Shown here: positions 7,016 to 15,595 of the stretch, one piece after another
Layout of the letters: every line of letters starts with the position of its first letter
Position numbering within the stretch: the stretch's first letter is position 1
Assembly: GCA_963652365.1 (NCBI GenBank)
Contig: CAVJTH010000028.1
Location: forward strand, 1 to 34,516
Direction: 5' to 3'
Length of the DNA stretch: 34,516 bases
From: Hallerella sp963652365
GTDB taxonomy: Bacteria; Fibrobacterota; Fibrobacteria; Fibrobacterales; Fibrobacteraceae
The notes under the pieces: generated by a model
The model's input: only the letters and a program-made list of their open reading frames with translations
What the model was told of the DNA's origin: nothing
The model's database searches: none
Program-made: the position numbers and the translations under genes

Positions 7016-10000
7016 CGGCATCCTTCTTTTCGGCGTTAGCCTTTTCTTCCGCTTCCTTTTTCGCCTTGGCGAGAGCTTCGTCACGGGCGACATCGGCAAG
7101 GGTACGGGCCACGGTGACTTCCTTGAAGAACATCAGCGTGTCGCCTTCCTGCAGATTGTCGTAGCCCTTCAGGCCGATACCGCATTCGAAGCCGCGCGCG
7201 ACGGACTTGACATTGTCCTTGTGACGCTTCAGCGACTGGACTTCGGTCTGTCCGAGTTCCACGCCGTTGCGATAGACATGGACGCGACTGTTGCGATCGA
7301 CCTCGCCATCCGTGACCATGCAGCCCGCGATGATGCCGACCTTCGGAATCTTGAACACCTGGCGAATTTCCGCTTCGCCGGTGAGCTCTTCGCGAGTCGT
7401 CGGCTTGAGAAGTCCTTCGACCGTATTCTTGATATCGTCGATGATTTCGTAGATGACGCGGTAGTTCTTGATCTGGATGCCTTCCTTCTGCGCCATTTCG
7501 CGAATGGAGAGCGAGGGCATCAGGTGGAACGCGATGATCACCGCCTGGGACGTCGATGCGAGCAAGATGTCGGAATCGGTAATCGCTCCAACGCCCTTGC
7601 GAATGATGTTGACCTTGACTTCGCTGTTCGAAAGCTTTTCGAGGCTTGCGGCAATCGCTTCGGAAGATCCGCCCACGTCCGCCTTGATAATCAGGTTGAG
7701 TTCGGAAATGGTTCCGTTCTTGACTCCTTCGTAGGTCGATTCGAGCGAAATCGACTTGCGGGCACGCAGATCGCGTTCGCGAGCGGCCATCCGACGCTTG
7801 GATGCGATTTCGCGTGCGGACTTTTCGTCTTCGACCACGGCGAGTTCGTCACCGGCCTGCGGCGTTCCGTCAAAGCCCAGGACCTGACACGGAGTCGAAG
7901 GTCCCGCTTCCTTCATCTGCTTGCCGCGATCATCGAACATCGCGCGCACGCGTCCGGCATAGATGCCGCAGACAAACGGATCGCCCACATGGAGAGTGCC
8001 GTTCTGGATAAGAATCGTCGCCATGGATCCCTTGCCCGGGTCGAGCTTCGATTCGACGACCGCACCGCGGGCACGAGCCGATCTGGAAGCCTTGAGTTCC
8101 AGGACTTCCGCTTCGAGCGCAAGAGTTTCGAGAAGCTGTGGCATTCCCGCGCCTGTACGCGCCGAGACTTCGATGCAGCTCACGTTGCCGCCCCACTGTT
8201 CCACTTCGACACCGCGTTCCGCAAGCTGCGTACGAATCTTGTCCGGATTGGCAGTGGGCAGGTCCATCTTGGTAATCGCGACGACAATGGGTACCTGTTC
8301 CCGATGGGCAAGTTCAATGGATTCTACCGTCTGGGGCATTACCATCGAATCCGCTGCGACGACCAGGACGATAACGTCCGTCACCTGGGATCCGCGGGCG
8401 CGCATGGCGCTGAACGCTTCGTGACCCGGCGTATCGAGGAACGTCACCTTTCCCACGGAAGTCGTCACTTCGTAAGCGCCGATGTGCTGCGTAATGCCGC
8501 CGGATTCTCCGGAAACGACATGCGTCTTGCGAATCCAGTCCAGAAGGGAGGTCTTGCCGTGGTCCACGTGTCCCATCACCGTAACGACAGGATGACGCGG
8601 TTCCAGGTCGTCCGACTTTTCGTCTTCGACGCCACCGAGGGATTCTTCTTCGTATTCCTCCATCAGCTGCGCTTCGAAGCCAAATTCATCGGCAAGGATC
8701 TGGATCGTATCGAAGTCAAGCCGCGCATTGATCGTCACCATCATGCCCATTTCCATGCACTTGGCAATGACGCGAGCGGGCATCTGATCCATCATCCCGG
8801 CAAGTTCGCCAACCGTGATGAAATCCGACGTTTTCAGGACCTTGCGCTGTTCTCCGTCCGTCGCGGCGCTCTTGTCCTTGTGATAGACCTTCTTGACCGG
8901 ATTCTTGGAAAGGGACGCCATCACGCGCGAAACATTCTGCCGAATCGCATCCTGCTGTTCGCCCTGTTCAAAACGGTTGTCCTTGTTGTCTCTGCCGTTC
9001 TTGCCGCGCTTGCCCTTGAAGCGATCCTGGCTTCCGCTGTGGCTCGGGCCGCTCTTGCTTCCGCCGAAACGATTGTTTCCGCCGGCATTGTTCTGCGCGT
9101 TGGCGAAGACATCCTGCATCGCCTGACCGGAGAAATGTCCGCCACGCGACTGGCCGCCAAAGGAACGCGCGCCGTTTCCGGATCCCGAAGTTCCGTTCCG
9201 GTAGTGGGAAGATCCGCCCGTGCCGCGACCGGCGCCCGGTCCAAAATGACCCGTATAGCCCTGGCTTGAACCGGAATTGCGATTCCGATGCTGCGCTGCC
9301 GCCTGCTGCCTCGATTTTTCGATACGGGCAAGAATCGCCGCGTCCGGCTTGAAGACCTGCGCCTTCATTTCCACTTGGCGCAGTTCCCCGACAGGAACCG
9401 CATGGACTTGCGGCCTTGCAGGAGGCGTCTGTGGCTTCGCGACGGGATTTGGCCTCGCCGGCGTCACTGCCGGTTTCGCATCTGCCGACGGTTTGCCTTC
9501 CGCGGGCTTGGTTTCCGCGGGAACCGTTTTTTCCGCCGCAGGCGCCAAGGCGGGCTTGACCGCCGAAGCGGCGACAACCGGCTTGCTTTCCGCGGGTTTC
9601 GAAACGGGTGCGACCGGTTTCGGCGCATCCGCCTGTGCGCCAGGCGCAGGCGTCGCGGGTCTTGCCGCGGAAGCCGTCTTGGCTTGCAGGCCTTCTTCGG
9701 ACTTCGGAGCGACAGGCTTCCTGGTAGCTTGCCTCGTAGCGTTATCCGGGCGCGAAAGCTTGCCGTTGAAGCTTCCAAACTTGCCCTTGACGACTCGATG
9801 CGAATCCGTCGATACCGCAGGCGTCGAAGCGACCGGTCGAGAAGCCTCGGTCTTTTCGTCCGCACTCTTCTTCTGGTTCTGGTTCTTGCGCAGAGCGGCG
9901 GTTTTCGCCCGACGCGCATCGGCTTTCGCCTTTTCGTCCATTACTTGCGCTTCGATTGAAGCAAAAGACATTTGTGGAACTGGGGAAAACGGTGTCAAGA

Positions 10001-10100
10001 CCTGCACGCCATTTTCATGCAGGAGTGCGACAACGCGGCTCGGATCGACGCCATGTTTCTTGGCCCATTCGCCCGGGGTGATCATAACTTCATTACTCAT
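7008..10100 (-). CDS. infB: Translation initiation factor IF-2
   Basis: A GTPase that places initiator tRNA on the 30S subunit and promotes subunit joining. The 1030 residues comprise an IF2_N-like start (MITPGEWAKKHGVDPSRVVALLHENG), a long low-complexity linker (Ala/Pro/Lys-rich about 85-240; Gly/Asn/Ser/Arg-rich about 270-380), a second IF2_N-like segment (425-480), then the G domain with GHVDHGKT (510-517), DTPGH (556-560) and TKMD (610-613), followed by domains II-IV. The usual Asn of NKxD is Thr here. The linker is larger than in Escherichia coli and its composition is typical of IF-2 linkers. The gene lies 39 nt downstream of nusA; GGAGC precedes ATG 10100. Confidence 0.96.
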   Translation of the reverse strand: MSNEVMITPGEWAKKHGVDPSRVVALLHENGVQVLTPFSPVPQMSFASIEAQVMDEKAKADARRAKTAALRKNQNQKKSADEKTEASRPVASTPAVSTDSHRVVKGKFGSFNGKLSRPDNATRQATRKPVAPKSEEGLQAKTASAARPATPAPGAQADAPKPVAPVSKPAESKPVVAASAVKPALAPAAEKTVPAETKPAEGKPSADAKPAVTPARPNPVAKPQTPPARPQVHAVPVGELRQVEMKAQVFKPDAAILARIEKSRQQAAAQHRNRNSGSSQGYTGHFGPGAGRGTGGSSHYRNGTSGSGNGARSFGGQSRGGHFSGQAMQDVFANAQNNAGGNNRFGGSKSGPSHSGSQDRFKGKRGKNGRDNKDNRFEQGEQQDAIRQNVSRVMASLSKNPVKKVYHKDKSAATDGEQRKVLKTSDFITVGELAGMMDQMPARVIAKCMEMGMMVTINARLDFDTIQILADEFGFEAQLMEEYEEESLGGVEDEKSDDLEPRHPVVTVMGHVDHGKTSLLDWIRKTHVVSGESGGITQHIGAYEVTTSVGKVTFLDTPGHEAFSAMRARGSQVTDVIVLVVAADSMVMPQTVESIELAHREQVPIVVAITKMDLPTANPDKIRTQLAERGVEVEQWGGNVSCIEVSARTGAGMPQLLETLALEAEVLELKASRSARARGAVVESKLDPGKGSMATILIQNGTLHVGDPFVCGIYAGRVRAMFDDRGKQMKEAGPSTPCQVLGFDGTPQAGDELAVVEDEKSAREIASKRRMAARERDLRARKSISLESTYEGVKNGTISELNLIIKADVGGSSEAIAASLEKLSNSEVKVNIIRKGVGAITDSDILLASTSQAVIIAFHLMPSLSIREMAQKEGIQIKNYRVIYEIIDDIKNTVEGLLKPTTREELTGEAEIRQVFKIPKVGIIAGCMVTDGEVDRNSRVHVYRNGVELGQTEVQSLKRHKDNVKSVARGFECGIGLKGYDNLQEGDTLMFFKEVTVARTLADVARDEALAKAKKEAEEKANAEKKDADA

Positions 10101-10113
10101 CGATGCTTTTGCT

Positions 10114-10121
10114 CCAATATA
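10114..10121 (-). promoter_or_regulatory. Possible internal promoter before infB
   Basis: TATATTGG on the minus strand (plus CCAATATA 10114-10121) lies in the 39-nt gap between nusA and infB. The identical octamer occurs before the genes at 21299 and at the candidate small RNA (17883-17890). It could add transcription for infB, but no upstream box is evident. Confidence 0.3.
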
Positions 10122-10139
10122 GCGAACTTCTAGACTTCC

Positions 10140-11417
10140 TTAACCTTCCACGTCCGTATTTTCATTTTCGGAAACGGGAGCATCCGCCACAGGCGGTTCG
10201 GTTTCGCCAGAAGATTCTTCCTTGAAAAGAGAAGCGTCCACCGGCCGAAGTTCGTTCGCCTTCGCAATGTCCTTGGAATTCGCGGTCATGACGCGCTGGC
10301 GCTCCTCGTCGCTCTTTTCGGACCATTCCTTTTCCCCGAAGACGTCCAGATCGTGTTCCACCAGCTGGGAAGCCAGCTTGACGTTCTGGCCGTTTCGACC
10401 AATCGCCTGCGCCAAGTCTTCGTCGGCGATGATCACGACGACGCGGCAAGTTCCCGGCACTTCGAAATACTTGACGATATTTGCCGGAGACAGGGCATGC
10501 CGGATGAAGGTAATCAGATCCGGATCCCAGTGGACAATGTCGATTCTCTCGTTTCCGAGCTCGCGGACAATCGCCTGGACACGCGCGCCTTTCATGCCGA
10601 CACACGCTCCGACCGGGTCGATTCGCGCATCATGGGCGACCACGGAAATCTTCGCCCGGTAGCCCGCTTCGCGAACGACTCCCTTGATTTCCACGGAACC
10701 GTCAAAGATTTCGGGAACTTCCTGACGGAACAGCTCATAGAGGAACATCTCGCTCGTGCGCGACAGGATGACCTGCGCCCCGTTCTTGGAGGATTCGGTG
10801 ACCGCCTTGATGACGGCCTTGACCGAGCTTCCCTGCTGGAAGCGTTCCTTCGGGAGCTGCTCCTTGAACGGCAGAACCGCTTCGGTCTGACGTCCGATGG
10901 AAACGATCGCGTTCCGGCTTTCGACGCGGAGGACTTCCCCGTTGACAATCGAACCGATTCGGTCGCGGTAGGTTTCCACGATCTTGTTGCGCTCGGCATC
11001 GCGGATGTGCTGGATCAGGAACTGCTTCGCCGTCTGGATAGCCTGGCGGCCAAACGCCGACACGGGAAGTTCCATTTCGAGATGATCGCCAGCCTGGACA
11101 TCCGGGTTCACGTCGCGCGCCTGTTCGACCAGCATGTAATGTTCGTCCATTTCCTGGACGGCGGCGGCATCGAGCGAAGGATCGTAGTCCGGGTAATCAT
11201 CGACAATATCGACCACCAGGGCTATCGAGATTTCGTTCGTCTCCTTGTCGATATGCACCTCGAAATGCTTGTCGATGTTCAAGTACTTGCGAGCCGCGGT
11301 GATCAGCGCATCCTTGAGCGCCTCTTCCACGACGGAATCGTCGATATTCTTGACATCGACCACGGCCTTCAAGGCTTCGATCAGATTGATTTTGGGTTCC
11401 TTGTTCTTCGTTGTCAT
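10140..11417 (-). CDS. nusA: Transcription termination/antitermination factor NusA
   Basis: NusA binds RNA polymerase and RNA to modulate pausing, termination and antitermination. The 425-residue protein has the N-terminal polymerase-binding domain (NLIEALKAVVDVKNIDDSVVEEALKDALITAARK), an S1 domain near 135-205 (GSIVNGEVLRVESRNAIVSIGRQTEAVLP), and two KH domains with GACVGMKGARVQAIVRELGNERIDIVHW and AIGRNGQNVKLASQL. It ends in an acidic tail (SGETEPPVADAPVSENENTDVEG) and lacks the extra acidic repeats of the enterobacterial protein. AAAGG lies 5 nt before ATG 11417. It follows rimP by 13 nt, in the usual order. Confidence 0.95.
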   Translation of the reverse strand: MTTKNKEPKINLIEALKAVVDVKNIDDSVVEEALKDALITAARKYLNIDKHFEVHIDKETNEISIALVVDIVDDYPDYDPSLDAAAVQEMDEHYMLVEQARDVNPDVQAGDHLEMELPVSAFGRQAIQTAKQFLIQHIRDAERNKIVETYRDRIGSIVNGEVLRVESRNAIVSIGRQTEAVLPFKEQLPKERFQQGSSVKAVIKAVTESSKNGAQVILSRTSEMFLYELFRQEVPEIFDGSVEIKGVVREAGYRAKISVVAHDARIDPVGACVGMKGARVQAIVRELGNERIDIVHWDPDLITFIRHALSPANIVKYFEVPGTCRVVVIIADEDLAQAIGRNGQNVKLASQLVEHDLDVFGEKEWSEKSDEERQRVMTANSKDIAKANELRPVDASLFKEESSGETEPPVADAPVSENENTDVEG

Positions 11418-11430
11418 AAGAGCCTTTGTT

Positions 11431-11880
11431 TTAGAATTGAACTTCTACCTTGGCAGAGAGAATCTCGGACCTAGGAACCAAGACCTGTTCTGTCACGCCT
11501 TTTACCGACAGGGTTAAATTCTGTTCGTCAAAAGCGACCAGCGTCCCGGAAAGAGGTTTTCCCGATTCGCGCACGATCCGCAAGAGACGGTTCAGATTGC
11601 GTTCGAAATCCCGAGAGGACTTCAGGGGACGGTCTATCCCCGGCGAGGAGACTTCCAGAGTATAGGCTCCGTCCATCAGCGATTCGTCATTGTCCATCGC
11701 ATCGGAAAGATGACGGCTGACCGCGGCACAATCCTCGACATCGACACCGTTTTCCTTGTCGATATAGATGCGAAGGATCTCTCGCTTCCCTGCCCTGAAC
11801 ATGTCAAGTTCGACAAGCTCCACGCCGACAGCCTCGCAAGCTTCGGCGATCAGGGAATTCAGTTTTTCCCGGTTATCCAA
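11431..11880 (-). CDS. rimP: Ribosome maturation factor RimP
   Basis: RimP is needed for maturation of the 30S subunit. The roughly 150-residue protein shows the family pattern: an N-terminal alpha/beta domain (LNSLIAEACEAVGVELVELDMFRAGKREILRIYIDKENGVDVEDCAAVSRHLSDAMD), the conserved YTLEVSSPGIDRPL, and an SH3-like C-terminal domain. The start is uncertain: TTG at 11880 has GAGG 5 nt upstream and gives the usual N-terminus DNREKL, while a GTG at 11886 would add two residues but has no ribosome-binding site. First gene of the minus-strand cluster; its promoter must lie in 11881-12047. Confidence 0.93.
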   Translation of the reverse strand: MDNREKLNSLIAEACEAVGVELVELDMFRAGKREILRIYIDKENGVDVEDCAAVSRHLSDAMDNDESLMDGAYTLEVSSPGIDRPLKSSRDFERNLNRLLRIVRESGKPLSGTLVAFDEQNLTLSVKGVTEQVLVPRSEILSAKVEVQF

Positions 11881-11903
11881 ATACACCTCATAAAAGAAAG
11901 GAT

Positions 11904-11917
11904 CGTTTACATAAACG
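11904..11917. other. Short inverted repeat upstream of rimP
   Basis: CGTTTA-CA-TAAACG sits about 20 nt upstream of the rimP start, in the divergent intergenic region 11881-12047. It could be an operator half-site or a small hairpin in the rimP leader. Nothing else in this 167-bp region was recognised apart from the TATTTTTG element at 12036-12043. Confidence 0.25.
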
Positions 11918-12035
11918 AGCCATAAGCTTTGCCAAATAGAGAAAATTTGACGGATTCGGGCAACCGAACCGCAAGGAAATCCAGGCCTTTTGCCGCCCGA
12001 AATCCCGCTACGACGCTTTCTACGTCAAAATTTTG

Positions 12036-12043
12036 TATTTTTG
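12036..12043 (+). promoter_or_regulatory. TAnnTTTG element before the small membrane protein gene
   Basis: TATTTTTG matches the Bacteroidetes-type TAnnTTTG promoter element exactly and ends 4 nt before the ATG at 12048. No ribosome-binding site lies between them, so the transcript would be leaderless or nearly so. No clear upstream TTTG box was found. Confidence 0.4.
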
Positions 12044-12047
12044 CACC

Positions 12048-12263
12048 ATGCTTTCCGGATTCATCCTCATCCTAGTCAGCCTTGTCGGCACCGTCGGAAC
12101 CGCTTTCTACTTCAAGCGGAACCTGGTTCGCATCGCCGAGAAGAACCGCTCGATCGAAAGCAAGTCCAAGCGGATTCTGAACTATCCGCTCACCATCCTC
12201 TGGTACGGCTACCTGTTCGTATTTTTCGTAGGTCTTTCGGTAAACAACCTCATTTTTGATTGA
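12048..12263 (+). CDS. Small two-helix membrane protein, unknown function
   Basis: A 71-residue protein that I do not recognise. It has two hydrophobic segments: LSGFILILVSLVGTVGTAFYF near the start and LTILWYGYLFVFFVGLSV near the end. Between them is a basic, polar stretch (KRNLVRIAEKNRSIESKSKRIL), so both termini probably face the same side of the inner membrane. The ATG at 12048 lies directly behind TATTTTTG and no Shine-Dalgarno sequence is seen; an upstream in-frame start at 12033 would overlap the promoter element. The 3' end overlaps the convergent mazG by 14 nt. Its reality rests on the sensible membrane topology and the promoter element. Confidence 0.6.
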   Translation: MLSGFILILVSLVGTVGTAFYFKRNLVRIAEKNRSIESKSKRILNYPLTILWYGYLFVFFVGLSVNNLIFD

Positions 12264-13062
12264 CCGCCTTCTTCGCTTCGCTCCACAGGGCGAGCAACTC
12301 CTCGGGAGATCGTTCCCCGAGAGGTTTTTGCGGGTCCTTTTCCCTTGCCAGCCTTTCGAGCGCCCGGTAGCGCGCGTCAAACTTGGAGTTCGCGCGGATC
12401 AGGGCCGTTTCCGCATTCAGCCCGAGATGTCGCGCCAAGTGGCAGAGCGTAAAGAGCAGGTCGCCAAGCTCTTCTTCCATGCGATTTCTGTTGGGATTTT
12501 CCGCGGTCGCCTTTCCGTATTCGTCAAGGAATTCGCCATACTCTTCGCGAACCTTTTCGAAAACCGCCTTGTCGGACTTCCAGTCAAAACCGTCCTTCCA
12601 GGCCCTGCGCCCCATTTCCTGAGCCCGCGCGAGCGTCGGCATGCTCCGCGAAACCTTGTCCATCGCCGACTTTTCCTTCAGGTCCGCATTGTTCCTTTCG
12701 GTCGCCTTGATCTCTTCCCAGCGGGCAAGCACTTCGCCCGTTCCGCTCACGCGAGCGTTTCCGAACACGTGCGGATGCCGGCGGACCATCTTTTCGCTTA
12801 CCGACTGCACCACGTCGTCGATATCGAAGTCGCCGCGTTCATCGGCGACCTGTGCATTAAAGACAACCTGGAACAGGACATCGCCAAGTTCTTCGCACAT
12901 GTGCGCCTTGTCGCCCGCCTGGGCGGCGTCGATAAACTCCGAAGACTCCTCGATCAGATAGGGCAAGAGGCTTTGCGTCGTCTGTTCCCTGTCCCACGGG
13001 CATCCGTCTTTTGCGCGGAGCCGTTTCATAATCGCCACAAGATCAGCAAAGGAATATTTCAT
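12250..13062 (-). CDS. mazG: Nucleoside triphosphate pyrophosphohydrolase MazG
   Basis: MazG hydrolyses (d)NTPs to the monophosphate and pyrophosphate, a house-cleaning and stress-related activity. The 270-residue protein starts like other MazGs (MKYSFADLVAIMKRLRAKDGCPWDREQT) and has the metal-binding pattern of all-alpha NTP pyrophosphatases: EESSE at 38-42 and, about 25 residues on, EELGDVLFQVVFNAQVADE; the second MazG domain shows EELGDLLFTLCHLARHL. Length and double-domain layout are standard. The ATG overlaps the divergent dprA start codon (CATG at 13060-13063). No ribosome-binding site is present, but TAGTTTTG lies 6 nt upstream, suggesting a leaderless message. Confidence 0.94.
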   Translation of the reverse strand: MKYSFADLVAIMKRLRAKDGCPWDREQTTQSLLPYLIEESSEFIDAAQAGDKAHMCEELGDVLFQVVFNAQVADERGDFDIDDVVQSVSEKMVRRHPHVFGNARVSGTGEVLARWEEIKATERNNADLKEKSAMDKVSRSMPTLARAQEMGRRAWKDGFDWKSDKAVFEKVREEYGEFLDEYGKATAENPNRNRMEEELGDLLFTLCHLARHLGLNAETALIRANSKFDARYRALERLAREKDPQKPLGERSPEELLALWSEAKKAVNQK

Positions 13063-13966
13063 GGAATGCAAAACTAGCAATTTTCCGGTCCAAATTCTTG
13101 AACGGGAACGCTTCCCCAAAAGGCTTGCCGAACTTTCAAATCCTCCCGAAAGGCTTTACTGCCGCGGGCTCCTTCCCGATTTTGACAAGTCGTGGATCGC
13201 CATGGTCGGGACAAGGCGGCCAAGCCAGCAAGCCGACGCCATTTGCGGAAAGCTTGTCGAAAGCTTGCGGGGAACCGACGCCATCGTCGTGTCCGGCCTT
13301 GCGCAGGGAATCGACAGTTTCTGTCACATGCAGGCGATTCGATCGAACATTCCGACCGTTGCCGTTATCGCCCAGGGTATCGAAGCGGACATCGGAGGCT
13401 CCCGCGGAAACATCGCACGGCAAATCCTGCAAGACGGCGGAGCGATTCTTTCCGAATACCCCGAAAGGATTCCATCCCAGAAATTCATGTTTCCCGAAAG
13501 GAACCGCATCATCGCCGGACTCTGCAAGAGCACGACGCTCATCGAGAGCCGGGAATCCGGAGGAGGAATGCTGACCGTTCGATTCGCCCGAAAACTCAAG
13601 CGACCGGTCCTTTGCGTACCGGGAAGCATTCTCGCTGGAACTTCTCAGGGACCGAACCGCTGCATCGCCAGGAAGGAAGCGATTCCCATCTGGCGGTCCG
13701 AAGACTTTCCGGATCTTTGCGGAGCAAAGCGTCTGTCCGATCCGACACCGGAAGATTTGTTTCGCACAGGGATCCGGCTCGAACCCGACGCCCAGGCGCT
13801 TTTTCGAAAATGCGCGGGCTTTACCCATTCCATCGAAACGCTCCGATGCGATTCGGGCATTTCGATTTCGAGACTTTTAGCTATATTGACGGAACTGGAA
13901 ATTGCAGGACTCGTCCATTCAAAGGATGGAAACGAGTTTCACTTCTTGACTGCGGGGTCATCGTGA
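13061..13966 (+). CDS. dprA: DNA-processing protein DprA
   Basis: DprA binds incoming single-stranded DNA and loads RecA during natural transformation. The 301-residue protein contains the Rossmann-like core: LAELSNPPERLYCRG, AMVGTRRPS, VVSGLAQGIDSFCHM, GIEADIGGSRGNIARQI, SEYPERIPSQKFMFPERNRIIAGL and ESRESGGGMLTVRFARKLKRPVLCVPG, and ends with a winged-helix-like segment (SISRLLAILTELEIAGLVHSKDG). There is no N-terminal SAM extension, so it is a short form. AAAGGA (13048-13053) lies 7 nt before the ATG, inside the first codons of divergent mazG. The stop overlaps the GTG of the next gene (GTGA). Confidence 0.92.
   Translation: MECKTSNFPVQILERERFPKRLAELSNPPERLYCRGLLPDFDKSWIAMVGTRRPSQQADAICGKLVESLRGTDAIVVSGLAQGIDSFCHMQAIRSNIPTVAVIAQGIEADIGGSRGNIARQILQDGGAILSEYPERIPSQKFMFPERNRIIAGLCKSTTLIESRESGGGMLTVRFARKLKRPVLCVPGSILAGTSQGPNRCIARKEAIPIWRSEDFPDLCGAKRLSDPTPEDLFRTGIRLEPDAQALFRKCAGFTHSIETLRCDSGISISRLLAILTELEIAGLVHSKDGNEFHFLTAGSS
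13069..13076 (-). promoter_or_regulatory. TAnnTTTG element before mazG
   Basis: TAGTTTTG on the minus strand (plus CAAAACTA) is an exact TAnnTTTG match 6 nt before the mazG ATG. It lies inside the first codons of dprA. Confidence 0.4.
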
Positions 13967-14259
13967 TTGTTCGAAAAATCGGAATCTTTCAGGTTTTAGG
14001 CGCGACACTGGCCGTCGCGAACGGGATATTTCTCTGGTCGTTCGTTCTTGGCGAAAACGGTCTCTGGAACCAGCACAAGCTGAAAAGCCAAATCGCGCGT
14101 CTCGAGCAGGAGAAGGATTCTCTCCAGAAAGAACTTCTCGCCCGGCATCACGAAGGGGAACGTCTGATCAAGGATTCCTTTTACATCGAATCGATTGCCC
14201 GCACAAGATACGGCATGTCAAGAAAGAACGAAATCGTTTACCAGTTCATCGACGAATGA
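13963..14259 (+). CDS. FtsB/DivIC-type septum formation initiator protein
   Basis: A 98-residue bitopic membrane protein. A short basic N-terminus is followed by one hydrophobic helix (IFQVLGATLAVANGIFLWSFVL), then a coiled-coil heptad stretch (LKSQIARLEQEKDSLQKELLARH) and a C-terminal region ending YIESIARTRYGMSRKNEIVYQF, the pattern of the FtsB/DivIC family that bridges FtsL and FtsQ in the divisome. The start is GTG 13963, overlapping the dprA stop (GTGA), with a weak GGGG upstream; it lies far inside a longer open frame whose first part is only an alternative reading of dprA. It ends 7 nt before the convergent gene. Confidence 0.85.
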   Translation: MIVRKIGIFQVLGATLAVANGIFLWSFVLGENGLWNQHKLKSQIARLEQEKDSLQKELLARHHEGERLIKDSFYIESIARTRYGMSRKNEIVYQFIDE

Positions 14260-14266
14260 CCTGACG

Positions 14267-15565
14267 TCACCAGATGAAGAAGCCGATACCCGCCAGGATC
14301 TGGTGCGAAACGCCTTCAAGCGTCCGAAATCCCAGATCGTGATCCAGAAAATGCGCGAGATACTTGACGCGCAAGGAAATCGAGGAGATGGGAGCCTCGG
14401 AGCGGCGCGAATAGACGGACAGCAGGCGGAACTCGCCCGAAACTCCGGCAAGATAGGCGACCGAATGATTGTCTGCCACGTATCGCCTGAGGCGATGATA
14501 ATTGTTGCAAGGCTTGTCCGCATAGTAGTAATAGTCCGCGGAATTGTCCGGTAGCGTCAATTCCACCGAAGCGATTCCCACGAAAGGCTCCACCTTGAAA
14601 AAGCGGCTGTCAAAGGCGACCAGGCCCAACGTCATCCCGCCTTCCAAAATGGCAAGTTCGCTACTCTTCTCCCAAAGGACATCGGCAAATTGACGGTTCT
14701 CGCGCGTCTGGAGCATACCAAAAGAAACAAAGGGCGTGAAGGTCACCCGAAAAAGTTGGATGGGAAGCGCCACCTGGTTATTCCAGTATCGATGTCGAAA
14801 CGCCTGTTTAAAATCCGACGTCAGGAATCCGATGCCCGACAGGAATTCAAGTCCGACGCCAGAGCCGTACAGGTGCGACCGAAAGGCATCATCCGATCGA
14901 ACCGAATTTTTCTCCTGTTCCGCGCCCAGAAAATTCTCCCGAAGCCAGATTCCGTTTTCGTTTTCCGGATACTTCCGCACAAATCGCTCTGCCGATCGAA
15001 GAAACCGCTCGCCACGAGAAGCGTCGCGCTGTTCCCAGGAAAAGACCACCGGGAAGAACGCGGGAATCGCATCCTTGTAAAACTCTTGCGCCGAAGACGC
15101 CGCGACACGCGCGAACAGGCTGTCCATCTTCTGTTCGGTCCACGTAAAGTCCCGCTTCAGATAGGCAAAAAGTTCATCGTGAAAATACAAAGAGCCGCTA
15201 TCGTTCGACGATTCGACCGCACACCGATCGCTAGCGGTCATTGCGCGTTTCGCTTGCGGAGCGAACAGGCGACGTTCGCGGACAAGTTCCGTCCATGCGG
15301 AATCATACTGCCGAATCCGCAGATAGACAAGTCCCCGTTCCATTCGGGAAAAGGGACAAAGGCTTTCCGAATACTTTTCGTTCAAGAAAGAGACAGTTTG
15401 CGCGGCAAGCGCAGAATCCCCGGTCTGCAAGGATTGCAGGAGAAGTGTCCGTCCGCGGCGAACCATCTCTTCCCTGGAAGGCGGAAGCGCGAGAATCGCC
15501 TGTTCGACATTCGCCGCGAGGAGCGTCCCGGCCAAGAGGAAAATCCAGATAATTGTCTGTCGCAT
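14267..15565 (-). CDS. Exported, probably outer-membrane protein, unknown function
   Basis: A 432-residue protein that I cannot assign to a named family. It has a signal peptide (MRQTIIWIFLLAGTLLAA), then a helical region (about 20-190) with repeat-like segments such as LLLQSLQTGDSALAAQTVSFLNEKYSESLCPFSRMERGLVYLRIRQYDSAWTEL, reminiscent of tetratricopeptide-like helices. From about 210 onward alternating, glycine- and aromatic-rich strands follow (GVGLEFLSGIGFLTSDFKQAF, VEPFVGIASVELTLPD) and the chain ends GIGFFIW, consistent with a small beta-barrel with an aromatic C-terminus. The start is either ATG 15565 or TTG 15571, the latter having AGGA 8 nt upstream. It is the third gene of a unit with the lipoprotein and the TIGR02147-like gene. 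Confidence 0.6.
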   Translation of the reverse strand: MRQTIIWIFLLAGTLLAANVEQAILALPPSREEMVRRGRTLLLQSLQTGDSALAAQTVSFLNEKYSESLCPFSRMERGLVYLRIRQYDSAWTELVRERRLFAPQAKRAMTASDRCAVESSNDSGSLYFHDELFAYLKRDFTWTEQKMDSLFARVAASSAQEFYKDAIPAFFPVVFSWEQRDASRGERFLRSAERFVRKYPENENGIWLRENFLGAEQEKNSVRSDDAFRSHLYGSGVGLEFLSGIGFLTSDFKQAFRHRYWNNQVALPIQLFRVTFTPFVSFGMLQTRENRQFADVLWEKSSELAILEGGMTLGLVAFDSRFFKVEPFVGIASVELTLPDNSADYYYYADKPCNNYHRLRRYVADNHSVAYLAGVSGEFRLLSVYSRRSEAPISSISLRVKYLAHFLDHDLGFRTLEGVSHQILAGIGFFIW

Positions 15566-15595
15566 GTACAAAAAATAGTTCCTGCGAAAGCAAGA

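Noticed and set aside
7221..9269. Long plus-strand open frame (682 codons) opposite infB
   Set aside because: It mirrors the biased codon use of infB on the other strand and has no recognisable domain.
14260..14272. TGACGTCA palindrome between two convergent gene ends as an operator
   Set aside because: It is only 8 bp, lies between 3' ends and has no promoter nearby.
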